From: Emcibacter nanhaiensis
GTDB lineage: Bacteria; Pseudomonadota; Alphaproteobacteria; Sphingomonadales; Emcibacteraceae
DNA length: 64,000 nt
Reading direction: 5' to 3'
Assembly (NCBI RefSeq): GCF_006385175.1
Contig: NZ_VFIY01000005.1
Location: 627,501 to 691,500, forward strand
Shown here piece by piece: positions 1 through 9,790 of the stretch. Below the pieces are notes generated by a model. That model was not told the origin of the DNA and searched no databases. It was given only the letters and a program-made list of their open reading frames with translations. How positions within the stretch are numbered: the first letter of the stretch is position 1; every line of letters begins with the position of its first letter. A program made the translations under genes and the position numbers.

Positions 1-226
1 CCTTTCTGGTAGCGATAAAGAGTATCTCGCTGAAGCTTTAGAAAAATACGGTTCTATGTCATTTGCTGAATTAAAGCGTTTATCTCATGAAGACCCAGCA
101 TATGAGTCAGCTTGGGAAAAACCAGGTGCTAATAACGAAATGGATATTGAGCTTTGGTTTGCTGAATTGGCGGATCCTGAGAAAGCTAAGCAGCAATTTG
201 TAGAAGCTGCCAAATGCACTGGTTAA
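1..226 (+). CDS. Panacea/SocA-type antitoxin (DUF4065), 3' part only
   Basis: The frame is open from base 2 to a TAA at 224-226, so only the last 74 residues are in the window. They contain a KYGSMSFAELKRLSHEDPAY stretch followed by a Trp-containing segment and an acidic DIELWFAEL tail. This matches the C-terminal pattern I know from the Panacea (DUF4065, SocA-like) antitoxin domain, where a conserved 'YG..s...L..lsH' segment precedes 'aW'. Members of this family neutralise many unrelated toxins encoded next door. The next gene starts five bases after this stop, as expected for an antitoxin-toxin pair. Base composition is clearly more AT-rich than the gcv genes that follow, which suggests transfer. 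The family call rests on the C-terminus alone. Confidence 0.72.
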   Translation, partial: LSGSDKEYLAEALEKYGSMSFAELKRLSHEDPAYESAWEKPGANNEMDIELWFAELADPEKAKQQFVEAAKCTG

Positions 227-230
227 GTAA

Positions 231-596
231 ATGCAAAAATGGGATGTGATACGTATATATTGCAATTTCCTCCCAAATCCACATGATAAATTCTGCATTT
301 GTATCGACCCGGATCAGGGTTGGTTTATGTTTATCAATAGCGATCCACCACAATTTAGAAAAGCACGCAATCTTGCTATTGAGATATCGAGTTTTGAGGC
401 CCTTTTTCTAAGTCATAACTCTTTTGTGGATACTACAAAGCTTCAAATTATTCCGATTGATTTAGTTAATAACGCCAATGCAGATCCGGGTAGGAATCAC
501 GGGCAATTAACGCCCAATGTGAGACAGCGTATAATCGATGGCGTTGCGGCTCATGAAGTCATGATAGATGATCACAGAAATGCTGTTTTGGGCTAG
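231..596 (+). CDS. Small partner gene of Panacea antitoxin, possible SH3-barrel (PemK/MazF-like) toxin
   Basis: This 121-residue protein starts four bases after the stop of the putative antitoxin, so the two genes should be co-transcribed. The N-terminus has a 'KFCICIDPDQGWFMFINS' segment that resembles the beta-strand region of PemK/MazF-like barrels (basic residue, short hydrophobic strand, turn, 'INS'). No catalytic residue can be assigned with certainty. There is no signal peptide or membrane segment. Codon use is AT-rich like the preceding gene and unlike the gcv operon. It ends 26 bases before a strong bidirectional terminator. That it is a real gene is likely; the toxin role is inferred from position and from a weak motif similarity. 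Confidence 0.7.
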   Translation: MQKWDVIRIYCNFLPNPHDKFCICIDPDQGWFMFINSDPPQFRKARNLAIEISSFEALFLSHNSFVDTTKLQIIPIDLVNNANADPGRNHGQLTPNVRQRIIDGVAAHEVMIDDHRNAVLG

Positions 597-620
597 TAAG
601 TAACTATTTGTCGTTATAAG

Positions 621-651
621 AAAAAAGGGAGCCATCGGCTCCCTTTTCTTT
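621..651. terminator. Bidirectional intrinsic terminator between toxin-like gene and gcvPB
   Basis: An 11-bp perfect stem (623-633 pairing with 637-647) with a 3-nt ATC loop has A-runs on the left and T-runs on the right. It can therefore terminate both the plus-strand toxin-antitoxin transcript and the minus-strand gcv operon, whose gcvPB stop codon lies at 652-654. Confidence 0.9.
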
Positions 652-2211
652 TTATTCCGCAGCTTGCGCCGGTTCCGGCTTCTGCCAGCGCAGCACCGGC
701 TTGCGGGCCGCGGTGGTTTCATCGAGCCGGCGCCGCGGCGCATGATACGGCGCACCGGTGAAACGGTCGCCGTCGCCTGACAGCGCCTTGTCGACCAGAT
801 GGCGCATGGAGCCGATGAACTGGTCAAGCGACTGTTTGCTTTCGGTCTCGGTTGGTTCGATCAGCATGGCGCCGTGCACCACCAGCGGGAAATACATGGT
901 CATGGGGTGATAGCCCTCGTCGATCATCGCCTTGGCGAAGTCGAGGGTTTCCACGCCAGAGCCCTTGAGGAAGCGATCGTCAAACAGGGCCTCATGCATG
1001 CAGGGGCCTTCGAAGCTCGGCGTCATCACATCCTTGAGGCTGGTCATGATATAGTTGGCGTTCAGCACACTATCCTCCGCCACCTGGCGCAGGCCGTCGG
1101 CGCCGTGCGACATCATGTAGGAGAGCGCCCGGGTAAACATGCCCATCTGGCCATGGAAGGCGGTCATGCGGCCGAAGCTGTCGCCGGTGTCGTCATGCTC
1201 GACCATAGTATACTCTTCCTCGCCCGCCACCACATAGGGGGTGGGCACGAAGGGCGCCAGCGCCTCCGAGAAGACCACCGGACCGGCACCGGGGCCGCCG
1301 CCGCCGTGCGGGGTGGAAAAGGTCTTGTGCAGGTTGATATGCATGCAGTCGACGCCGAGGTCGCCGGGCCGGACTTTGCCGACAATGGCGTTGAAGTTGG
1401 CGCCGTCGCAATAAAAGTATGCCCCGGCGGCATGGACCGCGTCGGCGATCTCCTTGATATCGCGTTCGAACAGGCCACAGGTGTTGGGATTGGTCAACAT
1501 AATCGCGGCCACATCGGGCCCGAGGGCTTGTTTGAGTGCCTCGAGGTCGACGCGGCCGTCTTCAGTGGCCGGGATCGCCTTTACCGTGTAGCCGCACAAG
1601 GCGGCGGTCGCAGGGTTAGTGCCATGGGCTGATTCCGGCGCAAGAACTATTGTACGCTCTTCCCCGCGTTTGTCCAGCGCCGCGCGGATCGCCATCATGC
1701 CGCACAATTCGCCGTGGGCGCCCGCTTTCGGCGACATGGCCACGGCCGGCATGCCGGTCAGGGTCTTGAGCCAGTGGGCCAGGGTATCGATCAGGTCGAA
1801 CGCGCCCTGTACGGTGGATTGCGGCTGCAGCGGGTGAATGTCGGCGAGGCCGGCCAGGCGGGCCATTTTTTCATTTAGCCGCGGGTTATGCTTCATGGTA
1901 CAGCTGCCGAGCGGATAGAGCCCCATGTCGATGGCGTAATTCTGGCGGCTCAAGCGGGTGTAATGGCGCATGGCTTCCGGCTCGCTGAGACCGGGCAGGC
2001 CGATCTCGTTCGTGCGCGCGAGGCCGCCGAGACGGCTGTGTCCTTCCGGCACCTCGGGCAGGTCAACGCCACTGGTTTTGGTGTCGCCGATCTCGTAGAT
2101 CAGCAGCTCTTCCTGGTCCAGGCCGCGGTTGCCGCTGAAGGTAGTGAAGCTGTCGGCGGCAAGTTCGACGGCCGCGTCGATATTGGTCGGGCGTCCCTGA
2201 TTGTTCATCAT
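652..2211 (-). CDS. gcvPB: Glycine dehydrogenase (decarboxylating) subunit 2
   Basis: This is the C-terminal half of the two-subunit P-protein (519 aa, the expected size). With GcvPA it decarboxylates glycine using pyridoxal phosphate and passes the aminomethyl group to the lipoyl arm of GcvH. The PLP-binding lysine is in [14 protein letters not shown] (K296). A glycine-rich segment [10 protein letters not shown] follows, as in the family. The start codon overlaps the stop of gcvPA by four bases, indicating translational coupling. It is the last gene of the riboswitch-controlled minus-strand operon gcvT-gcvH-gcvPA-gcvPB and ends against a bidirectional terminator. Confidence 0.97.
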   Translation of the reverse strand: MMNNQGRPTNIDAAVELAADSFTTFSGNRGLDQEELLIYEIGDTKTSGVDLPEVPEGHSRLGGLARTNEIGLPGLSEPEAMRHYTRLSRQNYAIDMGLYPLGSCTMKHNPRLNEKMARLAGLADIHPLQPQSTVQGAFDLIDTLAHWLKTLTGMPAVAMSPKAGAHGELCGMMAIRAALDKRGEERTIVLAPESAHGTNPATAALCGYTVKAIPATEDGRVDLEALKQALGPDVAAIMLTNPNTCGLFERDIKEIADAVHAAGAYFYCDGANFNAIVGKVRPGDLGVDCMHINLHKTFSTPHGGGGPGAGPVVFSEALAPFVPTPYVVAGEEEYTMVEHDDTGDSFGRMTAFHGQMGMFTRALSYMMSHGADGLRQVAEDSVLNANYIMTSLKDVMTPSFEGPCMHEALFDDRFLKGSGVETLDFAKAMIDEGYHPMTMYFPLVVHGAMLIEPTETESKQSLDQFIGSMRHLVDKALSGDGDRFTGAPYHAPRRRLDETTAARKPVLRWQKPEPAQAAE

Positions 2212-3554
2212 TTCAGCGCCTCCTTCAGTTCATAGTAGAGGGCATACATGTCATTCTCACTCACCGTCTCGGTCACCGCGACCAGCAGCAGGTTGTCGAG
2301 CTCTTCGTTGCCCGGGTAAAGGCGGCTCACCGGCAGCCCGGCGATGACGCCCTGCTCGACCAGTTGCTCCACCACTTCCGCGGCGGGTTTTGAGAGCCTC
2401 AGGGTGAATTCGTTGAAGAAGCTCTCGTTCAGCAGTTCCACCCCGTCAATGTCGCTGAGCTTGTCAGCCAGTTCACTGGCCCTGGCATGGTTGAGCGCCG
2501 CCAGTTTGCGGAAGCCCGCTTCACCGAGCAGGGTCATGTGGATACTGAAGGCGAGGGTGCAGAGCCCGGCATTGGTGCAGATGTTGGAGGTGGCTTTTTC
2601 CCGGCGGATATGCTGTTCCCGGGTCGAGAGCGTCAGCACAAAGCCGCGCTTGCCGTCCGCGTCCCGGGTTTCCCCGCACAGGCGGCCCGGCATCTGGCGC
2701 ACATATTTCTGGTTGGTGGCGAACAGGCCGACGTAGGGCCCGCCGAAATTGAGGCCGACGCCCAGCGACTGGCCTTCGCCGACCACGATATCCGCGCCCA
2801 TCTCGCCCGGCGACTTGATGGCGCCGAGGGAGACCACTTCGGTCACCACCACCACCAGCAGCGCTTTCTTTTCATGCACCGCCTCGGCGAGCTTTGTGAA
2901 ATCATGCAGGTTGCCGAAAAAGTCCGGGTTCTGGACCACCACACAACTGATGTCGTCATCGATCTGGCTGATCAGCTCCTCGACGCCGCTCAGTGCCGGG
3001 GGATTGACCACGGTCACATCCTCGGTAAAGGCGGTGGTGCACCGGATCACCTCGATATACTGCGGGTGCAGGCTGCCGGAGATGATCGCCTTGTTCTTGC
3101 GGGTCACGCGGCGGGCCATCAGCACCGCCTCGGCGGCGGCGGTGGAGCCGTCATACATGGAGGCATTGGCCACATCCATGCCGAAGATTTGCGCCACCTG
3201 GGTCTGGAACTCGAACAGGGCCTGCAGGGTGCCCTGGGAGATTTCCGGCTGATAGGGGGTATAGGCGGTCAGGAATTCCCCGCGCTGGAGCATATAGTCG
3301 ACCGTGGCCGGGACATGATGGCGGTAGGCGCCGGCGCCGACAAAGAAGGGCGCTTCGCCGGCGGGCAGGTTGCGCCCGGCAAAGCTTTTGAAGGCGGCTT
3401 CCACTTCCATTTCGGTGGCATGGCGCGGCAGGTCGACCGGGGCGTCGAGCAGGGCGTCCGCGGGCACGTCCCGGAACAGCTCGTCAATATGCGTGACGCC
3501 GATTTTGGCCAGCATGGCCTGGCGGTCATCGGGGGTAAGGGGCAGATAACGCAT
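2208..3554 (-). CDS. gcvPA: Glycine dehydrogenase (decarboxylating) subunit 1
   Basis: This 448-residue protein is the N-terminal half of the P-protein. It begins [20 protein letters not shown] and carries the family segments '[19 protein letters not shown]' and '[13 protein letters not shown]'. It lacks the catalytic lysine, which is supplied by GcvPB. It overlaps gcvPB by four bases and is separated from gcvH by 24 bases. Full-length for the family, with no sign of disruption. Confidence 0.97.
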   Translation of the reverse strand: MRYLPLTPDDRQAMLAKIGVTHIDELFRDVPADALLDAPVDLPRHATEMEVEAAFKSFAGRNLPAGEAPFFVGAGAYRHHVPATVDYMLQRGEFLTAYTPYQPEISQGTLQALFEFQTQVAQIFGMDVANASMYDGSTAAAEAVLMARRVTRKNKAIISGSLHPQYIEVIRCTTAFTEDVTVVNPPALSGVEELISQIDDDISCVVVQNPDFFGNLHDFTKLAEAVHEKKALLVVVVTEVVSLGAIKSPGEMGADIVVGEGQSLGVGLNFGGPYVGLFATNQKYVRQMPGRLCGETRDADGKRGFVLTLSTREQHIRREKATSNICTNAGLCTLAFSIHMTLLGEAGFRKLAALNHARASELADKLSDIDGVELLNESFFNEFTLRLSKPAAEVVEQLVEQGVIAGLPVSRLYPGNEELDNLLLVAVTETVSENDMYALYYELKEALK

Positions 3555-3578
3555 GGGAAATCCTGTGTTCTTGTTTAC

Positions 3579-3953
3579 TTATTCCAGACCGGCGACAAAG
3601 GCCTTGTAGCCGTCCGCATCCATCAGGCCGTCAAGCTGACCGGCGTCGGCAAGCTTGACCTTGTAGAACCAACCGTCGCCTTCGGCGGCGCCGTTGACCA
3701 GGGCCGGGTCTTCTTCCAGCGCCGGGTTGGCTTCGGTCACTTCACCGTCGACCGGGGCATAGATTTCGCTGGCGGCCTTGACCGATTCGACAACGGCGAT
3801 CTCGTCGCCTTTCTTGTGGGCGCGGCCGGCTTCCGGCAGTTCCACGAAAACGATGTCGCCGAGCGCTTCCTGGGCATAGTCGGTAATGCCGACGGTGCCG
3901 ATTTCGCCGTCTACAGTGATCCATTCATGTTCGTCTGTGTAATAGGTGGTCAT
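3579..3953 (-). CDS. gcvH: Glycine cleavage system H protein
   Basis: This 124-residue lipoyl carrier shuttles the aminomethyl intermediate between GcvP, GcvT and dihydrolipoyl dehydrogenase. The lipoylation site is K59 in the segment [14 protein letters not shown], and the N-terminus YYTDEHEWI is typical. Length is normal. The gene sits between gcvT (23 bases upstream) and gcvPA (24 bases downstream). No lipoate ligase or L-protein gene is in the window, so those partners must be elsewhere. Confidence 0.98.
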   Translation of the reverse strand: MTTYYTDEHEWITVDGEIGTVGITDYAQEALGDIVFVELPEAGRAHKKGDEIAVVESVKAASEIYAPVDGEVTEANPALEEDPALVNGAAEGDGWFYKVKLADAGQLDGLMDADGYKAFVAGLE

Positions 3954-3976
3954 TGTTTTGCTTCCTCTGACTGTTT

Positions 3977-5095
3977 TTATTTTGCTGCTCTGTAATAACG
4001 CTGTTCCACAAAGGGCATCTCGGCCACCCGGGCCGGCAGTTTCTTGCCCCGCACCGACAGGAAGATCTCCGTGCCGGTTTTGGAAAATTCGGTGGCGACA
4101 TAGCCCATGGCCAGCGGACCGCCGAGAGTGGGGCCGAAGCCGCCGCTGGTGACGGTGCCGATGACATCATCGTTGCGGTCGAGAATTTCGGTGCCTTCCC
4201 GGGCCGGGGCGCGGCCTTCGGGCTGGATACCGACGCGGAGTCGCGTCGGGCCGTCAGCCAACTGGGTGCGGACGATTACATCGCCCGGATAGCCGCCCTG
4301 TTCCCGGCGGCGTTTGCCGATCGACCACAGCAGGTTGCCTTCCACCGGGGTGGTGGTCTCGTCGATGTCATGGCCGTACAGGCACAAGCCGCTCTCCAGC
4401 CTGAGACTGTCGCGGGCGCCGAGGCCGATGGCTTCCACTTCATCCTCGGCCAGCAGCAGGCGGCTAAGCCGCTCCGCCTCCGCCTCGGGCAGGGAAATCT
4501 CAAAGCCATCCTCGCCGGTATAGCCACAACGGCTGATATAGCAGGGAACCCCGTCAATCTCGTCTTCCAGGTAAGACATGAACGGCATTTCACTGACGGC
4601 GGGCACGAAGCGGGCCAGCACGGCCGCCGCCTTCGGGCCCTGCAGGGCGATGAGCGCGCGGTCGGAAAGTTCGACAAGTTCCAGGTCCATGGGCAGGTGA
4701 TGCAGCAGATGAGCCACGTCCTGGGCCTTGCAGGCGGCATTGACCACCAGGAACAGGTCGTTCTCGCGCTTGGTCACCATCAGGTCGTCAAGAATCCCGC
4801 CCATATCGTTGGTGAACTGGGTGTAGCGGATGCGGCCGGGCTTGAGGTCGACGATATTGCCCGGTACCAGTTTCTCCAGCAAGTAATCGGCATCTTCGCC
4901 GGAAATCACCACCTGGCCCATGTGCGAGACGTCGAACAGGCCGGCTTCGGCCCGGCAGTGCAGATGTTCCTTCATGACGCCAAGCGGGTATTGCACCGGC
5001 ATGGCATAGCCGGCGAAGGGCACCATTTTGCCGCCAAGCTCTTCATGCAGGTTAAAGAGGGGTGTTTTTTTCAGATCACTCAGATCAGCACTCAT
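3977..5095 (-). CDS. gcvT: Glycine cleavage system T protein (aminomethyltransferase)
   Basis: GcvT releases ammonia from the lipoyl-bound aminomethyl group and makes 5,10-methylenetetrahydrofolate. I chose the ATG at 5095 ([14 protein letters not shown], 372 aa). It is preceded by a GGAG ribosome site about eight bases upstream and matches the usual start of the family. An in-frame ATG at 5125 would add ten atypical residues. Family segments include '[11 protein letters not shown]', 'LFDVSHMGQ', '[11 protein letters not shown]' and '[11 protein letters not shown]'. It is the first gene of the operon, directly downstream of the glycine riboswitch. Confidence 0.97.
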   Translation of the reverse strand: MSADLSDLKKTPLFNLHEELGGKMVPFAGYAMPVQYPLGVMKEHLHCRAEAGLFDVSHMGQVVISGEDADYLLEKLVPGNIVDLKPGRIRYTQFTNDMGGILDDLMVTKRENDLFLVVNAACKAQDVAHLLHHLPMDLELVELSDRALIALQGPKAAAVLARFVPAVSEMPFMSYLEDEIDGVPCYISRCGYTGEDGFEISLPEAEAERLSRLLLAEDEVEAIGLGARDSLRLESGLCLYGHDIDETTTPVEGNLLWSIGKRRREQGGYPGDVIVRTQLADGPTRLRVGIQPEGRAPAREGTEILDRNDDVIGTVTSGGFGPTLGGPLAMGYVATEFSKTGTEIFLSVRGKKLPARVAEMPFVEQRYYRAAK

Positions 5096-5157
5096 AAAAA
5101 TCTCCGGCCAGAGGCTATATAACATAGGGTTTCACAGCAGACGTATTTGCCCGGCTG

Positions 5158-5336
5158 CGCCCCCTCTGTCATGGAACCTGAGAGATTTACCCCGTCGGTG
5201 GGGCGATCCGGTTAAGGAAAACCCGCTTTCCAGAGTGCTGTTCCCTGCGGTCCTTTTGCCTGAGAGTTTCCGGGGCGGTTGCTCCTTCGGCGCCGGCACT
5301 GACTGATTAGGTCAGGCGGTCTCTCCCGCAGGGTGT
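5158..5336 (-). promoter_or_regulatory. Glycine riboswitch (tandem, gcvT element)
   Basis: Read on the minus strand, the leader contains the type-I glycine aptamer landmarks in order: GGGAGAGACCGCC, GCCGAAGGAGCAA, AAACTCTCAGGCAAAAGGACCG. It is followed by a second aptamer-like half with ACTCTGGAAAGC, a CCGACGGGGTAA segment and ATCTCTCAGGT, ending in GACAGAGGGG. The element lies between a good promoter (5350-5377) and gcvT. In the second half the usual GCCGAAGG is ACCGACGG, which may weaken it. Known members of this class switch the gcv operon on when glycine is abundant. Confidence 0.95.
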
Positions 5337-5349
5337 ATTTGCGATGTCC

Positions 5350-5377
5350 AGCATAGTCGGGAAAATGCTCAAGTCAA
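5350..5377 (-). promoter_or_regulatory. Sigma70-type promoter of the gcv operon
   Basis: On the minus strand a TTGACT box (5372-5377) and a TATGCT box (5350-5355) are separated by 16 bases. Transcription would start near 5343, a few bases before the first riboswitch stem, so position and element fit each other. Confidence 0.7.
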
Positions 5378-5576
5378 TCCGGGAAATTTTCGAAATGAAT
5401 TCGGCTGCGTTTCCAGAACTTTCTTTCACGTCTTTAACATATTGCATCGGCTGGATTATTTCCTGCGCGGCGAATCAGGCGCAGGTGTAACCGGGGTTTA
5501 TGCCGCCGTCCCGGCGTCAGAAATATCGGGAAATTTCCTGTATTCATCACCGGGAACTTTGTGTATAAGCGGGGCC

Positions 5577-6521
5577 ATGAATAAAGCCGCTATCAATCTT
5601 TTTATCGCCAACCCCCGGGGCTTCTGTGCCGGGGTCGACCGGGCCATCCAGATCGTGGAAATGGCGCTGGAAAAATTCGGTGCGCCGGTCTATGTGCGTC
5701 ACGAAATCGTCCATAACAAATATGTGGTCGAAGGCCTGAAGCAGCGCGGCGCCATCTTCGTCGATGAACTGGATGAAGTGCCGGACGACATGCCGGTGGT
5801 TTTTTCCGCCCACGGGGTGCCGAAGTCGGTGCCGGCCGAGGCCGAACGGCGCAAGATGCTGTATGTGGACGCCACCTGTCCGCTGGTCAGCAAGGTGCAC
5901 CGGGAAGCGGAGCGGCATGAGCGCAATGGCCATGATATCGTCATGATCGGCCATGCCGGCCATCCGGAAGTGATCGGCACCATGGGCCAGTTGCCGGAAG
6001 GGCGCATCAAGCTGGTGGAAACGGTGGAAGACGTCGCCTCGCTCGAGGTCAGCGACCCGGACAATGTGGCCTATATCACCCAGACCACCCTGTCGGTGGA
6101 TGACACCACCGATATCATTGCCGCGCTGAAAGAACGCTTCCCGTCGATCCAGGACCCGAAAAAGGAAGATATCTGTTACGCCACCACCAACCGCCAGGGC
6201 GCCGTCAAGGCCATGTCGGAGAAAGTGGAGGCGGTGCTGATCATCGGCGCGCCCAACAGCTCCAATTCCAAGCGCCTGGTTGAAGTGGCCAGCCGCCAGG
6301 GCTGTAAAAGCATGCTGATCCAGCGCGCCGCCGATATCGATTGGGGCTGGCTCGCAGGCATCGAAAATGTCGGCATCTCCGCCGGCGCCAGCGCCCCGGA
6401 AGTGCTGGTCGAAGAAGTGATTGCCGCCTTCCGCGACAAGTTTGATGTCAACCTTGACCAGGTGATGACGGTCGAGGAAAATGTTGTGTTTAAAGTACCC
6501 GCCATCTTGCTCAGGGATTAG
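5577..6521 (+). CDS. ispH: 4-hydroxy-3-methylbut-2-enyl diphosphate reductase
   Basis: IspH (LytB) carries out the last step of the non-mevalonate isoprenoid pathway, making IPP and DMAPP. The three cysteines that hold the iron-sulfur cluster are visible: C17 in [13 protein letters not shown]101 in [11 protein letters not shown] and C200 in [12 protein letters not shown] chose the ATG at 5577 (314 aa), because IspH proteins start close to the [10 protein letters not shown] motif. The frame stays open upstream to 5442, but the extra 45 residues look like untranslated leader. The gene starts a run with thrB and rnhA, with only two bases before thrB. Confidence 0.96.
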   Translation: MNKAAINLFIANPRGFCAGVDRAIQIVEMALEKFGAPVYVRHEIVHNKYVVEGLKQRGAIFVDELDEVPDDMPVVFSAHGVPKSVPAEAERRKMLYVDATCPLVSKVHREAERHERNGHDIVMIGHAGHPEVIGTMGQLPEGRIKLVETVEDVASLEVSDPDNVAYITQTTLSVDDTTDIIAALKERFPSIQDPKKEDICYATTNRQGAVKAMSEKVEAVLIIGAPNSSNSKRLVEVASRQGCKSMLIQRAADIDWGWLAGIENVGISAGASAPEVLVEEVIAAFRDKFDVNLDQVMTVEENVVFKVPAILLRD

Positions 6522-6523
6522 AA

Positions 6524-7492
6524 ATGGCCGTTTATACCCAGGTAACCGCAGAAGAAATTAACGCCTTTATCGCCCAGTATGATGTGGGGGAGGTGGTTTC
6601 CTTCAAGGGGATTGCCGAGGGCTCGGAAAATTCCAACTATTTCCTGCAGACCACCGAGGCCAGCTTTATCCTGACCCTGTTCGAGGCCCGGGTCAACGAG
6701 GCCGACCTGCCGTTCTTCATGGGGCTGATGGATCATCTCAATCACAAGGATATCGTCTGCGCCACCCCGGTCAGGGACCGCGCCGGCAATAACCTCAAGA
6801 CCCTGTGCGGCCGTCCGGCGGCGCTGATCACTTTCCTCAACGGCATGGCTATCAACAAGCCGCAGCCGGAGCATTGCCGCCAGCTCGGCGGTGAACTGGC
6901 CCGCATGCATCTGGCGGCGGCCGATTTCAATATGAGCCGGGCCAACGACCTGTCCGTCGACGGCTGGGAAAAGCTGGTGGCCGACTGTGCCGACGGGGCG
7001 GATCGCTGTGCGCCGGGCCTCAGGGAGATACTGACCGGCGAACAGGCGTTCCTCAAGGACAACTGGCCCACCGACCTGCCCGCGGGCATCATCCATGCCG
7101 ACCTGTTTCCGGACAATGTGTTTTTTCTCGAGGGCAAGTTGTCCGGGCTGATTGATTATTATTTCGCCTGCAATGATTTCCTTGCCTATGACCTTGCGGT
7201 TTGCATGAACAGCTGGTGTTTCGAAGCCGACGGCTCCTTTAATGTCACCAAGTCGACCCAGCTGCTCAAAGGCTACAATGACGTCCGGCCGCTGGAGGCG
7301 CGCGAGCTTGACGCCCTGCCGCTGCTGTGCCGTGGCGCGGCGCTCAGGTTCCTGCTGACCCGCCTGTATGACTGGCTGAACCGGGTCGAGGGCGCGCTGG
7401 TCCAGGTCAAGGACCCGACCGAATATCTGACCAAGCTGACCTTCCACCAGGGAGTCAGGAATGCCTCTGCCTACGGGCTGGATATCAAATGA
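6524..7492 (+). CDS. thrB: Homoserine kinase, APH/ThrB2 type
   Basis: This 322-residue protein belongs to the aminoglycoside-phosphotransferase-like homoserine kinases, which phosphorylate homoserine for threonine synthesis and are unrelated to the GHMP-type enzyme of E. coli. The phosphotransfer loop [11 protein letters not shown] and the metal-binding [16 protein letters not shown] segment are present. The N-terminus ([20 protein letters not shown]) is typical of the family. The ispH-thrB-rnhA order is one I recognise from other alphaproteobacteria. Its stop overlaps the rnhA start by four bases. Confidence 0.95.
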   Translation: MAVYTQVTAEEINAFIAQYDVGEVVSFKGIAEGSENSNYFLQTTEASFILTLFEARVNEADLPFFMGLMDHLNHKDIVCATPVRDRAGNNLKTLCGRPAALITFLNGMAINKPQPEHCRQLGGELARMHLAAADFNMSRANDLSVDGWEKLVADCADGADRCAPGLREILTGEQAFLKDNWPTDLPAGIIHADLFPDNVFFLEGKLSGLIDYYFACNDFLAYDLAVCMNSWCFEADGSFNVTKSTQLLKGYNDVRPLEARELDALPLLCRGAALRFLLTRLYDWLNRVEGALVQVKDPTEYLTKLTFHQGVRNASAYGLDIK

Positions 7493-7923
7493 AGGAAGTG
7501 ATCGCCTATACCGACGGCGCCTGTTCAGGCAATCCCGGTCCCGGCGGCTGGGGCGTATTGCTGCAGTCCGGCAAGCACGAAAAGGAACTGTGCGGCGGCC
7601 AGGCGGAAACCACTAACAATCAGATGGAATTGATGGCGGCGATCCAGGCGCTGAATGCCATTAAATATTCCTGCCATGTGACCATTTATACCGACAGCAC
7701 CTATGTGAAGGACGGCATTACCAAATGGATTCACAACTGGAAAAGAAATGGCTGGCGCACTGCCAACAAGAAGCCGGTCAAGAATGCTGAACTGTGGCAG
7801 CAACTGGAAGCGGCTATCGAAAGCCATAATGTGAGCTGGCACTGGGTCAAGGGCCATGCCGGTCACCCCGGCAACGAAAAGGCCGACGAGCTGGCCCGGC
7901 GCGGCATGGCCGATTATCAGTAA
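7489..7923 (+). CDS. rnhA: Ribonuclease HI
   Basis: RNase HI removes RNA from RNA-DNA hybrids such as primers and R-loops. All four acidic catalytic residues are in place: D9 in [16 protein letters not shown]47 in NNQMELMA, D69 in IYTDSTYV and the Asp in GNEKADELA near residue 133. At 144 residues it has the standard length. The start codon overlaps the thrB stop (ATGA), and an ankyrin-repeat gene follows after 11 bases. Confidence 0.97.
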   Translation: MKEVIAYTDGACSGNPGPGGWGVLLQSGKHEKELCGGQAETTNNQMELMAAIQALNAIKYSCHVTIYTDSTYVKDGITKWIHNWKRNGWRTANKKPVKNAELWQQLEAAIESHNVSWHWVKGHAGHPGNEKADELARRGMADYQ

Positions 7924-7934
7924 AGGACAAGTAG

Positions 7935-8585
7935 ATGGCGACAAGAGACGATATATTCAAAGCCATTGATATCGCTGATGCGGACAAGTTGCGGGAAATT
8001 CTCGCGAGTGAGCCGAGTCTCGCTTCCGCCCGCAGCGAGGACGGTCTGTCGGCCGTGCTGTTTACCCTGTACCTGCAGAAGCACGACCTGACCGACATCC
8101 TGCTGGAGCATGAGCCGCAGCTTGACCTGTTTGACCTGGCGGCGCTGGGCATGAACGACCTGTTGGCAGTGATCCTGACCGACCAGCGGGTGGATGTGAA
8201 TATGTATGCGGGCGACGGGTTTTCCGCCCTGCATCTGGCCTGTTTTTTCGGACAGGTGGAAACGGTGGAGCTGCTGATCGAAAAAGGGGCCGATGTGAAC
8301 ATGATGGCGCCCAATGACAGCCGGCTTTGTCCCCTGCACAGCGCGGTGGCCGGCGGACAGCAGGCGATTGCGAAACTGCTGCTCGCGGCCGGGGCCGATC
8401 CCAATACCATCCAGGCCGGTGGTTATACCGCGCTGATGTCGGCGGCCCACCAGGGCTACAAGGATCTGGTCAGCCTGTTGCTGGAAAAGGGGGCCGATCC
8501 CTCACTGGTCGCAGAGGATGGCCGCAGGGCGCTGGATTTCGCCAGCGGCCAGCCGGAAATCGAGGCGCTTCTTACCCGTCACTGA
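7935..8585 (+). CDS. Ankyrin-repeat protein
   Basis: This 216-residue cytoplasmic protein contains about four ankyrin repeats (roughly residues 94-122, 129-157, 162-190 and 195-213). They show the typical 'G.TALH.A...G....V.LLL..GAD' pattern, and a degenerate N-terminal repeat region precedes them. It has no signal peptide, membrane segment or enzymatic domain, so it probably acts by protein binding. Partner and function are unknown. It is likely the last gene of the ispH-thrB-rnhA run and ends three bases from the convergent SRPBCC gene. Confidence 0.9.
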   Translation: MATRDDIFKAIDIADADKLREILASEPSLASARSEDGLSAVLFTLYLQKHDLTDILLEHEPQLDLFDLAALGMNDLLAVILTDQRVDVNMYAGDGFSALHLACFFGQVETVELLIEKGADVNMMAPNDSRLCPLHSAVAGGQQAIAKLLLAAGADPNTIQAGGYTALMSAAHQGYKDLVSLLLEKGADPSLVAEDGRRALDFASGQPEIEALLTRH

Positions 8586-8588
8586 TCG

Positions 8589-9011
8589 TCAGGCCGTGAG
8601 CCGTTCGGCATAGGATTTCAGACTATAGAGATGGCTTTGCCAGCCGGCCTCATGGTCTTCCCTGAGTGAGTCCATCAGGTCGCCCATGAAGCCTTCCCAG
8701 CCGGTATGGGACAGGACCAGTTCGGTGCCGTCTTCGGTCGGGCTTAGCGTGATGATCACTTCGGTTTCCACTTCCCATTCCGGATCGGCCCAGGTCAGGT
8801 GCAGTTTGGCATTTTCTTCCACTGCCTTGACGGTGCCGCGGGTGGCCCTTTCCTCACCTTCCCGGTCCAGCCAGCGCTCTTCAAAAGTCCCGCCAACCCT
8901 GGGCTCCAGGCTCACTTCCTCGCCCCACCAGTTGGCAATATGCTCGTTGTTCGTCAGGCAACTCCAGACCGTTGCCGGTTTTGCCTTGATGGCAAGTGTG
9001 AGGGAAATCAT
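8589..9011 (-). CDS. SRPBCC (AHSA1/ activator of Hsp90-like) domain protein
   Basis: This 140-residue protein has the START-like SRPBCC fold signature of the AHSA1 group: an N-terminal 'AKPATVWSCLTNNEHIANWWGEEV' region (quoted only in part as a pattern), a central 'GGTFEERW' turn, and a C-terminal helix with 'GWEGFMGDLMDSLREDHEAGWQ'. Family members bind hydrophobic ligands in a cavity, or act as stress-related factors. No specific ligand can be named. It is convergent with the ankyrin gene and is followed upstream by a gap of 60 bases to the carbonic anhydrase gene on the same strand. Confidence 0.85.
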   Translation of the reverse strand: MISLTLAIKAKPATVWSCLTNNEHIANWWGEEVSLEPRVGGTFEERWLDREGEERATRGTVKAVEENAKLHLTWADPEWEVETEVIITLSPTEDGTELVLSHTGWEGFMGDLMDSLREDHEAGWQSHLYSLKSYAERLTA

Positions 9012-9071
9012 CTGCCTCTCCGTGTGGTTGCGGTCCCCTTGTTTTTCGGCAGTATGCCCGATTTCTCCCCG

Positions 9072-9707
9072 TCAGACCAGAGGGGAGAATTCGCCGCTTT
9101 TTTCATCGAGGGCGTAAAGGGTGCCGCTTTCGATTTCGAAGTGCCAGCCGTGCAGCCGGAGGCTGCCGTCCTGTTCGGCCGCCTTGATCCAGCGGAATGT
9201 GCGCAGGTTCTTCAGGCTGACCCGGATCGATTCCTTTTCCATTTCCCGCAGGATTTTACCTTCGGATTCGCCGTCAAATTTCCTCAGCGTGTTACGACGG
9301 GCCTCGTTGGCGATGCTCATCCAGGGCTCGATGAAATCCACATGGTCCTGGTTGTCAAAATCACCGTGATACAGGGCCTTGATGCCGCCGCAATGGGCAT
9401 GACCCATGATGACGATATCATTGACTTTCAGGTGCCTGACGGCGAATTCCAGGGCGGCGCTGGAGCTGTGCTGGTTGCCGTCCGGATGATAGGGGGGCAC
9501 CAGGTTGGCCACATTGCGCAAGGAAAAGACCGAGCCCGGTTCTGCTTCGGTGATGATCACCGGGTCGGCCCGGCTGTCACAGCAGGAAATGATCATGACC
9601 TCGGGCGACTGGCCTTTGTCCACCAGTTCTTCATAGAGTTTTTTGTCCTGCTGGAAACGGCCGCTGAGAAAATTTTTATGGCCTTCGATAAGATTTCTAA
9701 GTGGCAT
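9072..9707 (-). CDS. Beta-class carbonic anhydrase
   Basis: This 211-residue zinc enzyme interconverts CO2 and bicarbonate in the cytoplasm. The zinc ligands and the catalytic Asp-Arg pair are visible: C42-x-D44-x-R46 in SCCDSRADP, and H103-x-x-C106 in GHAHCGG. Length and motif spacing fit the beta class. The gene is divergent from the carboxypeptidase gene. A dyad and a terminator-like hairpin lie in the gap between them. It probably supplies bicarbonate for carboxylation reactions. Confidence 0.96.
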   Translation of the reverse strand: MPLRNLIEGHKNFLSGRFQQDKKLYEELVDKGQSPEVMIISCCDSRADPVIITEAEPGSVFSLRNVANLVPPYHPDGNQHSSSAALEFAVRHLKVNDIVIMGHAHCGGIKALYHGDFDNQDHVDFIEPWMSIANEARRNTLRKFDGESEGKILREMEKESIRVSLKNLRTFRWIKAAEQDGSLRLHGWHFEIESGTLYALDEKSGEFSPLV

Positions 9708-9742
9708 ACCGACCCTCTTTTTTTAGTTTTCGCATAACCAAT

Positions 9743-9769
9743 ATAGGAACTTCCTAACCCCATATAGGA
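9743..9769. promoter_or_regulatory. Small dyad plus half-site repeat upstream of carbonic anhydrase gene
   Basis: TAGGAA-C-TTCCTA forms a 6+1+6 dyad at 9744-9756, and an extra ATAGGAA copy occurs at 9763-9769. The site lies about 40 bases before the carbonic anhydrase start on the minus strand. It may be an operator; no matching regulator is identifiable. Confidence 0.3.
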
Positions 9770-9790
9770 AAGAGTTTTGGTTTTTACAGT

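Noticed and set aside
2487-3995. Plus-strand frame of about 500 codons across gcvPA and gcvH
   Set aside because: It is antisense to two clear glycine cleavage genes and its composition is typical of shadow frames.
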